From JBBTUF01 sp038063855 (GTDB taxonomy: Bacteria > Patescibacteriota > Minisyncoccia > Ryanbacterales > GWA2-47-10b): a DNA stretch of 38,636 nt. The notes beneath the pieces were generated by a model. It had not been told where the DNA came from and searched no databases. It saw only the letters and a list, made by a program, of their open reading frames with translations. The stretch spans positions 1 to 38,636 of the forward strand of contig JBBTUF010000030.1 of NCBI GenBank assembly GCA_038063855.1, given 5' to 3'. The position numbers and the translations under genes were made by a program. Positions 31,849-38,636 of this stretch are shown here, one piece after another (position 1 is the first letter of the stretch; each line of letters begins with the position of its first letter).

Positions 31849-34431
31849 ATGAACATATCAAACTTTTTTCAAGACAAATCTTTACGGGCATTACTTGTGG
31901 GCTCGCTAGCAATTACACTTATTTTGCTTGTGGATATTAATACACATGATATCTCTAAGCAAGAGCTACAGGTTAGCGGGGCGCTTAATGGGGTGGCTGC
32001 GGCAAATCTTATCGATGCCACTGGGGGAGCTCAGTTAGCTGCCGCAGGTATAACGACATTACCTGATCCTGACGGTCTTACTGCTGTCGCGCTTTCACAG
32101 AATTCGATAAAAATTGGATGGTCTTATCCAACGGGCGTTAGCATTAGGGGTTTTTCTATTGAACGAACGCGAGATGTATCTTGCGCGACAGGTTTTACCT
32201 ATTTAACTGCCGTCAGGAAAGGCACGTATACATATACAAATACTGGCCTCCTTGCTAACACTTTTTATTGCTACAGGGTACAGGCATATCAAAAAGTAGC
32301 GAGTTCGTATGTATATTCAGCTTATTCCAATATGGCCGGTGCGACGACCCAAAATATGGCAGGCTCATTAATGATTAAACGAGTCGGTTCTGACGATACA
32401 GTACAAACCGCTCCTCTGGGTACAGCGGCAAAAGTTGATCAAGGTGTAGCAATAATCGACAACCCAGCGTATTTTAGTCCGGTTTCAGTAGGTTCCCATA
32501 TTGCATATGCTAGCGATGTTGCTGGTTTTGAAAAATTAGTAGGCACTTGTTCGTTTGCCCAAGGAACGACCGAATGTTCAGTAAACTCATTTTCTGTGGT
32601 ACCCACTCAATCGTGCGATGGCGTTGTGTGTGCTTTTCCGATAGATGTCTCTGCAGGGGTGGTTAGGAAAGTTGTGTTTAAATATATAGACATTATTTCT
32701 CCTCAAAACGCTTCTATCACGAGTCCAATATCACAAACCTACACCACAGCTCAAACAGTATCTATCATAGCTACAGCAACTGACAATGTAGGCGTAACTA
32801 AAATGGAGTTTTACGACAACTCCGTATTAAAAGGAATCGATGTAACTCCAGCTGATGGCTTCATCTATAGATGGATAGTATCAGATATTGACAATGGAAC
32901 TCACTCATGGACTGTCAAAGCTTATGATGCGGCAGGGAATATGAGCGCACTTTCTCCTGATGTAATTCTTGCTGTAAACATGTCAACAATTCCACCACTC
33001 ACTGCATCATGTTCAGTTTCGCCGACAACAATCCTAGTTGGAGGGTCAGCGACTTGGTCTGCGTCTCCATCCGGAGGCACAGGTTTCTACACATATGCAT
33101 GGAGTGGCACGGACAGTCTTACTGGATCTATACAATCAGTCTCTAAGACCTATACACTCACTGGCATCAAGTCAGCATCAGTTACGGTAACCTCAGGAAC
33201 AGAAATTATCACACAAACATGTTCAAACTCGCTAACCGTGAATGCACCTGCATTCGACTTCTCACTTTCTAACGGAGGCGCACGGTCAGTCGTGCAGGGA
33301 AGCTCGGTTACAAACACGGTAACCGCAACACTTCTTGCAGGAGCAACACAGGCAGTAAGCTTTACGGCATCAGGTTTGCCAGTCGGTGCCACTGCAACAT
33401 TTTCTCCCGCAAGTTGTAACCCAACCTGTACCACCACACTTACTGTTTCAACTCTCTCAACAACTCCAACAGGCGCATCAACCATCACCATTACGGGAAC
33501 CGGTGGAGTGACACGCACGACATCATTCTCGCTAACCGTGAATGCACCTGCATTCGACTTCTCACTTTCTAACGGAGGCGCANNNNNNNNNNNNNNNNNN
33601 NNNNNNNNNNNNNNNNNNNNNNNNNNNNNNNNNNNNNNNNNNNNNNNNNNNNNNNNNNNNNNNNNNNNNNNNNNNNNNNNNNCGGGAACCGGTGGAGTGA
33701 CACGCACGACATCATTCTCGCTAACCGTGAATGCACCACCGGTCGGCAGTATTCTTGTTAAGCGCGTTGGAAGTGATGGTTATGTAGCTTCTGCGCCTGT
33801 AGGAACCGTCGCTCGAATAGATTTAGGAGCAGCTAACTCTGCAAATCCGGCAACGTTTACACCGATTGTAGAAGGCTATCACACGGTAGACGCTACTAAC
33901 GTAGTTGGGTATACAACAACGGCAGGCATATGCGCTTTTGTTACAGGAGGCGTCGAATGTACCGTGAGTACATTCAATATAATTCTGGCATGTAATGGCA
34001 ATCCATATTGCTCGATACCGTCAGTGCAGGTGTCTGCTGGTTACACAACAAAAGTAGTCTATCAGTATATTGCTGCGCCGCTTGCTATTGGAGTTCGCGC
34101 CTTGCCCGCAACCTATATACCGGGAGTCGGGTTTACGGTTTCTATTGCGTTAACTCCGCCATCAAACGTTAACACTGTTATTGTTACAGAAACGCCTCCT
34201 GCGGGCTGGACGATTTCAAGTCCGAGTACGGGGGGTAGTATTGATGCTCTGCACAATCAAGTGAAATGGTTTTTCTCTGACAATCTTGCACGGACTCTGA
34301 CCTATGTAATAACACCGCCAACATCAGCCACTGGAATTAAAACATTTGCAGGCATCGTTGGTATGATCGATAGTGTAACGTTTGATCAAACGACCGTTGA
34401 TATCGTTGGCCAAACTACTATTAGTAACTAG
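31849..34431 (+). CDS. Modular surface protein with repeated Ig-like domains and a cohesin-like C-terminal domain (contains gap)
   Basis: Secreted protein of at least 860 residues with a 100-N gap inside. From N to C: membrane helix (ALLVGSLAITLILLV); FN3 (about 72-168); a domain starting SLMIKRVGSDDTVQTAPLGT (about 172-281); an Ig-like domain (about 283-378); a PKD-like domain (SVSPTTILVGGSATWSASPS); tandem 100-residue Ig-like units starting FDFSLSNGGA; a second copy of the KRVGSD domain; and a C-terminal beta-sandwich (LPATYIPGVGFTVSIALTPP, ETPPAGWTISSPSTGGSID, TARTLTY-like NLARTLTYVITPP). The last resembles a domain I associate with dockerin-like modules in other bacteria. The frame is kept across the gap if the missing repeat DNA is 211+300n bases. 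Confidence 0.78.
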   Translation: MNISNFFQDKSLRALLVGSLAITLILLVDINTHDISKQELQVSGALNGVAAANLIDATGGAQLAAAGITTLPDPDGLTAVALSQNSIKIGWSYPTGVSIRGFSIERTRDVSCATGFTYLTAVRKGTYTYTNTGLLANTFYCYRVQAYQKVASSYVYSAYSNMAGATTQNMAGSLMIKRVGSDDTVQTAPLGTAAKVDQGVAIIDNPAYFSPVSVGSHIAYASDVAGFEKLVGTCSFAQGTTECSVNSFSVVPTQSCDGVVCAFPIDVSAGVVRKVVFKYIDIISPQNASITSPISQTYTTAQTVSIIATATDNVGVTKMEFYDNSVLKGIDVTPADGFIYRWIVSDIDNGTHSWTVKAYDAAGNMSALSPDVILAVNMSTIPPLTASCSVSPTTILVGGSATWSASPSGGTGFYTYAWSGTDSLTGSIQSVSKTYTLTGIKSASVTVTSGTEIITQTCSNSLTVNAPAFDFSLSNGGARSVVQGSSVTNTVTATLLAGATQAVSFTASGLPVGATATFSPASCNPTCTTTLTVSTLSTTPTGASTITITGTGGVTRTTSFSLTVNAPAFDFSLSNGGAXXXXXXXXXXXXXXXXXXXXXXXXXXXXXXXXXXGTGGVTRTTSFSLTVNAPPVGSILVKRVGSDGYVASAPVGTVARIDLGAANSANPATFTPIVEGYHTVDATNVVGYTTTAGICAFVTGGVECTVSTFNIILACNGNPYCSIPSVQVSAGYTTKVVYQYIAAPLAIGVRALPATYIPGVGFTVSIALTPPSNVNTVIVTETPPAGWTISSPSTGGSIDALHNQVKWFFSDNLARTLTYVITPPTSATGIKTFAGIVGMIDSVTFDQTTVDIVGQTTISN
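33229..33740 (+). repeat. 300-bp tandem repeat array interrupted by an assembly gap
   Basis: The 54 bases from 33229 recur exactly at 33529 (300 apart), and the sequence just after the gap (from 33683) matches that from 33494. A unit is therefore 300 bp and encodes 100 residues. The N run replaces the rest of one unit, or several units that the assembler could not resolve. Confidence 0.9.
33583..33682. other. Assembly gap (100 N)
   Basis: Exactly 100 N, a placeholder length. Repeat phase predicts a true length of 211 bases plus a multiple of 300. Both 100 and 211 leave remainder 1 on division by 3, which is why the frame appears intact. Confidence 0.98.
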
Positions 34432-34446
34432 CATGTACTGCTTACC

Positions 34447-34668
34447 ATGTTTACTAAAACAATTATTGCCACAGTACTCATTCTGTTAACCTTGCCGGCG
34501 TTTGCGCTTTCTACAACGCGGAGTGTGCAAACACAAACTCGGCCGGTAGTTTCAACACTCCAGTATCGCAGTGTTGCTTGCCGAAGCAAGTCGCCATATC
34601 CATCGCGCTATTTTCGATGGCGCTGCCCACCTGTGCGGCCGCAAAGTAATCTAGGAAAAGTACATTAA
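34447..34668 (+). CDS. Small putative secreted peptide, unknown function
   Basis: This 73-residue reading frame begins with a convincing signal peptide (FTKTIIATVLILLTLPAFALS), followed by a short basic, Arg/Pro/Ser-rich tail with two Cys. It sits 15 bases after the large surface protein and 4 bases before the next one, in the same direction, so it is placed like an operon member. The tail has no family I recognise. It also contains hairpin-forming DNA (34576-34590, CTTGC/GCAAG), so a truncated remnant is possible. Confidence 0.45.
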   Translation: MFTKTIIATVLILLTLPAFALSTTRSVQTQTRPVVSTLQYRSVACRSKSPYPSRYFRWRCPPVRPQSNLGKVH

Positions 34669-34672
34669 TAAT

Positions 34673-36901
34673 ATGAAGCGAATAATTCTCACGATATTTC
34701 TTATGACGGCAGGTTTCTTTGTTGTAAACACATCGTATGCACAGGCCGCAACAATTAGCATTTCAGGTATCACTGGCTCGGGCTCTGTCGTATCAAGCCC
34801 GCCAGGAATCAATTGCTCGACAACAGGTGGGGCACAATGTTCAGCGGGTTTTACTAATGGCACTGATGTCACACTCACTGCGGTACCAGCGGTAGGATAT
34901 TTGTTTGATATTTGGAACGATTATAGCGATACTCTTTGCCCCTGGGATCCGACATGTCTTCTCCCGCAAGTTGATACAGATCACACAAATATCACAGTTA
35001 GTTTTGTGCCGGCATACTTGGTCACAATTAATGTGACCGGACCTGGTTCTGTTGTGGCAGCAGCAGATGGCAATCAAAATCCTATGAACTGTACTACAGT
35101 ATGTTCGCGCTATTTCAAGGTTGGAAGTCAAATGATGTTTGGTCCCACGGCAAATAGTGGTGCAGTGTTCTCAAGCTGGTCAGATGCTTGCAGTGGTAAT
35201 GCCTCATGCATTTTCCAATTATTTGCCGATCAGACCGTCGGCGCTATATTCGTAGACAGAAACATTACATCTCCACCTTTAGCTCCCATAGTGACTACGT
35301 ATGCCAATAGTCAGCTTTTAATACATATCACATTAACCTTGCAGTCTGATAATGCTGCAGGTTTTAGATTGGAAAGATCAGCATCTCAAACAGGACCGTG
35401 GTCACTTGTTCAGGATGACGTTATTGATCCTAATATATGGAATATGTATTCTCCGGTGAATGCGTATGATAATTGCGGGTATCCTGAGATTCCTCCTTCC
35501 GATGCTGGTTGTTATTATCGTGCATATACATATAACTCAATGGGTAATTCTCCGTACAGTAATATAATGTGGGGTCAGGTAGCTCCTGATATGCCTCCTA
35601 ATCCGAATGCACCTCCGGCACCTACAAACTTAACTGCCAAAAGAATTAGCCCTACCGAGGTACAACTATCATGGCGTAATGACCCATTATTTATTGCTGA
35701 CGGCAATATTATCGAACAGTCAACCAGTCCAACTTCTGGATTTATCCCGGTATTTTATGCGGGCATGGAGTATCCGCTGAGTACTACTAATACGTTGTTT
35801 CCAGTAAAAAATTTAACATCAAATAGTATATATTATTTCAGAGTGAAAGCAATGTCGAATAACTATCTTCATGAATACGGCAAATCAGCTCCTTCAAATG
35901 TTGTAACAGTAACGACTCTGCCTGCCACAAATATCAAGCCGCCCATAAACAAGAATTGGCTTTTTGTTATCACAAATGAAGGTACTCCACTTACATCGGA
36001 TGCGGTTAACTTTTTATGCGATACGTCAGCTGGCGCACTTCAGTCGTCGCTTAATTCGTGGGTCGGAAAAGAAGCAAACAAATACTCTGCAGCAAAACCG
36101 TTTAGTGGTATTTCCTGTTTTGGTCAGCAGATTACACTTCCGAACTCACTTTTTAACGGGCGAGTCACGATTAACGGAACGAATTATAAGATACCACTTA
36201 ATCAAAATAGTGTAATGAATTATTTGGAAGCAAACTACCCTGCAATAGCGTCTGCAGGATTTGTAAGCATTCTTCATTATAATTCAAGATCAAATGGTCT
36301 TTGGACGTTTTATCCTGACAATTCCGTGGGGATAAAATATAATTTCTTCTACTATTCGCAATATCCCGCCGACTCTTACAATCCACCACCATGGACACCA
36401 TTTATTCCGTATGGCTTGCCAGATTTCACTATCGATAGTTTTGGCTCTTCTCTGATGCGAGATTTACTTAAAAATATTGGAGCTACTGATAAGATCTGGA
36501 CTGGTACAACCGGACCGCCCTACCAGGCATGCAATATTGATGCTTCCACGGGTATGCAGTATCCAGGATTTGATGTTATGTGTGGTGTGACGGGAAGGCC
36601 GAACGCTTCTCCGTTTGCACCAGATCTTGGTTATGAGGATATTCCACTTGCAAATACTATTGTTAGCGATGCAACAGCAAAAGAAATCGGATGGACGTAC
36701 CATCCTGCAGACACAAGCGTCAATTGGTGGGAAGTGGGCGACTCAGAAGTTCTCAGCTATCTCGCTTCATGGAGAGCGGGGAATGTTACCGATACCTATG
36801 TACTTAACGGACTCGCCATGTGGAGAGCAGGAGGGTATCACTATGATTCAAGTCTTGCGTCGTGTATTGCGGGAAGTATATGTTGGGCGATCGGTAGATA
36901 A
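34673..36901 (+). CDS. Secreted protein: InlB-type repeats, FN3, degenerate peptidase-like domain, C-terminal dockerin-like module
   Basis: This 742-residue protein has a signal peptide (RIILTIFLMTAGFFVVNTSYA). Two divergent InlB B-type repeats (about 27-115 and 115-198) have GSGSVVSSPPGINC, GTDVTLTAVPAVGYLFDIW and FSSWSDACSGNASCIF. Two FN3-like domains follow (about 205-300 and 318-415). A ~250-residue domain (about 425-675) contains SLMRDLLKNIGATDKIW, DVMCGVTG and ISDATAKEIGW-like end (here VSDATAKEIGW). It resembles secreted metallopeptidases, with RDLLK where HExxH would be expected. The C-terminus is a dockerin-like module (HPADTSVNWWEVGDSE, then SYLASWRAG and NGLAMWRAG). The protein may bind a surface scaffold through this module. 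Confidence 0.78.
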   Translation: MKRIILTIFLMTAGFFVVNTSYAQAATISISGITGSGSVVSSPPGINCSTTGGAQCSAGFTNGTDVTLTAVPAVGYLFDIWNDYSDTLCPWDPTCLLPQVDTDHTNITVSFVPAYLVTINVTGPGSVVAAADGNQNPMNCTTVCSRYFKVGSQMMFGPTANSGAVFSSWSDACSGNASCIFQLFADQTVGAIFVDRNITSPPLAPIVTTYANSQLLIHITLTLQSDNAAGFRLERSASQTGPWSLVQDDVIDPNIWNMYSPVNAYDNCGYPEIPPSDAGCYYRAYTYNSMGNSPYSNIMWGQVAPDMPPNPNAPPAPTNLTAKRISPTEVQLSWRNDPLFIADGNIIEQSTSPTSGFIPVFYAGMEYPLSTTNTLFPVKNLTSNSIYYFRVKAMSNNYLHEYGKSAPSNVVTVTTLPATNIKPPINKNWLFVITNEGTPLTSDAVNFLCDTSAGALQSSLNSWVGKEANKYSAAKPFSGISCFGQQITLPNSLFNGRVTINGTNYKIPLNQNSVMNYLEANYPAIASAGFVSILHYNSRSNGLWTFYPDNSVGIKYNFFYYSQYPADSYNPPPWTPFIPYGLPDFTIDSFGSSLMRDLLKNIGATDKIWTGTTGPPYQACNIDASTGMQYPGFDVMCGVTGRPNASPFAPDLGYEDIPLANTIVSDATAKEIGWTYHPADTSVNWWEVGDSEVLSYLASWRAGNVTDTYVLNGLAMWRAGGYHYDSSLASCIAGSICWAIGR
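36697..36855 (+). repeat. Dockerin-like module, copy 1 (C-terminal)
   Basis: Encodes HPADTSVNWWEVGDSE followed by two similar helices, SYLASWRAG and NGLAMWRAG, spaced 17 residues W to W. Its DNA closely matches copy 2 (37011-37158). It carries one extra Trp in the loop compared with the other copies. Confidence 0.8.
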
Positions 36902-36917
36902 AACTAAAAATACATCC

Positions 36918-38330
36918 ATGTATATACATATAAACAAATTTATAAAATATACACTCTTATGCTTTGGGTTTAGCATGGTCGCTTTGTATCCGGTATTTGC
37001 TTCTGCCTCCTACCACCCTGCAGACACAAGCGCCAACTGGGAAGTAGGAGACACTGAAATCCTAAGTTACCTCGCTTCATGGAGAGCAGGGAATGTTTTA
37101 GATACATATGTTCTCAACGGACTTGCTATGTGGAGAGCAGGTGCGTATCACTTTGATGGAACACAAATATGTCCGGGGTGTTGGGTGGTTGGGGCGGGTG
37201 GCTTAAGCGCTGGTGCGCATGTGTGGTCGCGGAACATTGGAGGAATGAACGTAGGCGATGTCGCGTCCCCGGCCGCGGTCGCAGTCGACGGGAGTGGCAG
37301 CGTGGTGATCGTGGGGAAATTAACGGGCACGATAGATCTTGGCGGTGGTGCGCTCACGAGCGCGGGCGGTGGCGACTTCTTCGTGGCGAAGTATTCGGCG
37401 AGCGGTGTGTACCTGTGGGCGCGGCGCGCGGGGTCGCTGGCGGACGATAGGGCTGGCGGCGTTGCGGTGGATCGCGACGGCAATGTGCTGGTGACGGGGT
37501 ACTTCGCGGGCACGATAGATCTTGGCGGTGGTGTGCTCACGGCCACGGGCGGCAACATCTTCGTGGCAAAGTATTCGGCGGGCGGCGCCCACTTGTGGTC
37601 GGAAAGCTTCGGACCCACAACAACTGCGTCCGGTTACGCGATCAGCAACGCTCTCGCGGTCGACGGCAGCGGCAACGTAGTGGTTGGGGGCCTCTTCGCG
37701 GGCGTTGGGGACTTCGGTGGCGGGCCACTGAGCGGCGCCGGGGGCAGCGACATCTTCGTAGCGAAGTACACGGCGGCGGGTGGGCATGTGTGGTCGCGCC
37801 GCTTCGGGGCTGCGAGTAACGACAATGTTAACGGCCTAACGGTCGATGGCGGCGGTAACGTGCTAGTAACGGGGGACTTCACGGACACGGTAGACTTCGG
37901 CGGCGGGCCGGTGAGCAGCCCCGTGTACAGTGACATGTTCATCGCGAAATATACGGCGGCGGGTGAATATTTGTGGTCAAAGAATTTCGGGACAAGTTTT
38001 GTGCAAGAAACTGCCAACGGGATCGCTGCGGATGCCAATGGCAACGTGGTAGTGACGGGATCGATCTACGCGGCGCTGGACCTCGGGGGCGGGATACTCT
38101 ACCCCAACGGGGGCAAAGACTTCTTTGTCGTGAAGTTCTCGGCGACAGGTGTACACCTGTGGTCCAAGCGCGCGGGCGACAGCTTCGAGGATAGCGGCGT
38201 ATGCCTGACGACAGACGCCGCCGGCAACGTGCTGGCTACTGGGTGGTTCCAAAACGTGATAAATTTCGGTGGCGGGCCTCTCATCAATTATGGTGCTTCC
38301 GACACTTTTCTGGTCAAATTCGCACCCTAA
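36918..38330 (+). CDS. Secreted protein: N-terminal dockerin-like module plus six SBBP beta-propeller repeats
   Basis: This 470-residue protein has a signal peptide (YTLLCFGFSMVALYPVFASA), then at once a dockerin-like module (about residues 32-80, HPADTSANWEVGDTE, SYLASWRAG, NGLAMWRAG). Six ~60-residue repeats of the SBBP/beta-propeller type follow (about 95-470), each of the form VAVDGSGNVVVTGxFxGTxDFGGG...FVAKYSAxGxHLWS. Six blades could close into one propeller. The repeat region is visibly GC-rich, with codons unlike its AT-rich neighbours. I chose ATG 36918, because the frame extends far upstream (to 36615) only inside the previous gene. TACATC ends 2 bases before the ATG. The protein presents a propeller, probably for binding, on a surface scaffold. 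Confidence 0.8.
   Translation: MYIHINKFIKYTLLCFGFSMVALYPVFASASYHPADTSANWEVGDTEILSYLASWRAGNVLDTYVLNGLAMWRAGAYHFDGTQICPGCWVVGAGGLSAGAHVWSRNIGGMNVGDVASPAAVAVDGSGSVVIVGKLTGTIDLGGGALTSAGGGDFFVAKYSASGVYLWARRAGSLADDRAGGVAVDRDGNVLVTGYFAGTIDLGGGVLTATGGNIFVAKYSAGGAHLWSESFGPTTTASGYAISNALAVDGSGNVVVGGLFAGVGDFGGGPLSGAGGSDIFVAKYTAAGGHVWSRRFGAASNDNVNGLTVDGGGNVLVTGDFTDTVDFGGGPVSSPVYSDMFIAKYTAAGEYLWSKNFGTSFVQETANGIAADANGNVVVTGSIYAALDLGGGILYPNGGKDFFVVKFSATGVHLWSKRAGDSFEDSGVCLTTDAAGNVLATGWFQNVINFGGGPLINYGASDTFLVKFAP
37002..37158 (+). repeat. Dockerin-like module, copy 2 (N-terminal)
   Basis: The first 55 bases (37002-37056) are identical to 38582-38636 at the window's right edge. The identity starts right at the signal-peptide cleavage region, in Ala-Ser codons. 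The rest closely matches copy 1. Confidence 0.88.
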
Positions 38331-38512
38331 ACATCCTGGTTCTGACCACAATCTTGAGCTGCAAGTGCTTTTTGCGTCTGAGTCCTATTTCTAGATTGTT
38401 AATTCTCTTGCAACGGTGCCGACGCCACACACTTCTATGCTGCCGACAATTCGGCCACTATCGATGTAATTGGCGTCGGGCTTCCCTAATTAGATATTTA
38501 TCTCATAACTCC

Positions 38513-38636
38513 ATGAACAAACTCACTCTCACACTCATAACAACTCTCTTCCTCTTTACATATATAGGAGTGAGTAATGCCTCTGCCTCCTACCACCCTG
38601 CAGACACAAGCGCCAACTGGGAAGTAGGAGACACTG
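38513..38636 (+). CDS. 5' end of a third dockerin-like secreted protein (partial)
   Basis: Start of a gene cut by the window edge. The encoded signal peptide (KLTLTLITTLFLFTYIGVSNA) differs from that of the preceding gene, but from SASYHPADTSANWEVGDT onward the protein and DNA are identical to it. The rest of the protein is not visible. TTTATC/TATTTATC lies upstream but no clear ribosome binding site is seen. It extends the run of genes sharing this module to three. Confidence 0.8.
   Translation, partial: MNKLTLTLITTLFLFTYIGVSNASASYHPADTSANWEVGDT
38582..38636 (+). repeat. Dockerin-like module, copy 3 (cut by window edge)
   Basis: 55 bases identical to 37002-37056, exactly 1580 bases downstream. 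It continues beyond the window. Confidence 0.9.

Noticed and set aside
33150..33707. Minus-strand open frame across the N gap
   Set aside because: It is the mirror of a repetitive Ig-coding region, and a third of it is undetermined bases. It has no start context or domain.
37148..38351. Several long minus-strand open frames
   Set aside because: They are shadows created by the GC-rich propeller repeats on the plus strand, low in complexity and without start signals.
1..38636. CRISPR array, tRNA or rRNA genes
   Set aside because: I saw no regularly spaced short repeats and no cloverleaf or rRNA-like sequence on either strand.

Overview
The window looks like a chromosomal contig of a Patescibacteria/CPR bacterium, probably a parcubacterium. 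The evidence is by recognition, not computation. The genes are compact and AT-leaning, and most starts have no Shine-Dalgarno sequence. Several secreted proteins have forms I associate with this group: a short-helix domain of the SQIQSIISLLQAFGADQ type followed by a long beta-rich surface domain, a peptidoglycan-binding-domain protein, a coiled-coil exported protein, and a CAP-domain protein starting like RQTLKKYFIPHRGNDYKPH. There are two runs of N: 10 at 669-678 and 100 at 33583-33682.

Layout. Positions 1-1443 hold the 3' tail of an unknown gene and two minus-strand Nudix genes. Positions 1552-16109 are a surface-polysaccharide locus: GDP-fucose-synthase-like reductase, HldE-type nucleotidyltransferase, a methyltransferase-GT2 fusion, two more methyltransferases, a GT39-type membrane glycosyltransferase, a CDP-glucose branch (rfbF, rfbG, an rfbH-like dehydratase), a GtrB-like GT2, an O-antigen-ligase/TPR protein and a WbaP/WcaJ-type initiating phosphotransferase. 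A third Nudix gene with its own ribosome binding site and terminator interrupts the locus. Positions 16110-22509 are housekeeping: murB behind a structured leader, hpf, secA, a phospholipase-D/cardiolipin-synthase gene split by one in-frame TAA, a YdjM-like membrane protein and a PF04020-type membrane protein. Positions 22621-28414 carry exported or membrane proteins (PG-binding, CAP, coiled-coil, small TM protein, trypsin-like protease, DUF192) and rsmI. Positions 28583-38636 are a run of large modular secreted proteins.

How the genes work together. The polysaccharide locus can start a glycan on undecaprenyl phosphate, make a CDP-6-deoxyhexose precursor and probably a 3,6-dideoxy derivative, decorate it by methylation and glycosylation, and ligate or polymerise it. 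SecA exports the many secreted proteins. In the last 10 kb one short dockerin-like module (an EF-hand-like loop of D-x-S-x-N...E form, then two L-A-x-W-R-A-G helices) occurs in three consecutive proteins. It is C-terminal in one and directly after the signal peptide in the other two, with 55 bases identical between two of the genes. The protein upstream ends in a beta-sandwich that, from memory, travels with this module on single polypeptides elsewhere. My main hypothesis is a cassette-built, cohesin/dockerin-like surface assembly.

Other points of interest are an RfbH-like enzyme with the catalytic His but without three of the four [2Fe-2S] cysteines, a murB leader that folds its own start codon into a helix, and recurring -10-like boxes 7-10 bases before start codons, suggesting leaderless mRNAs.
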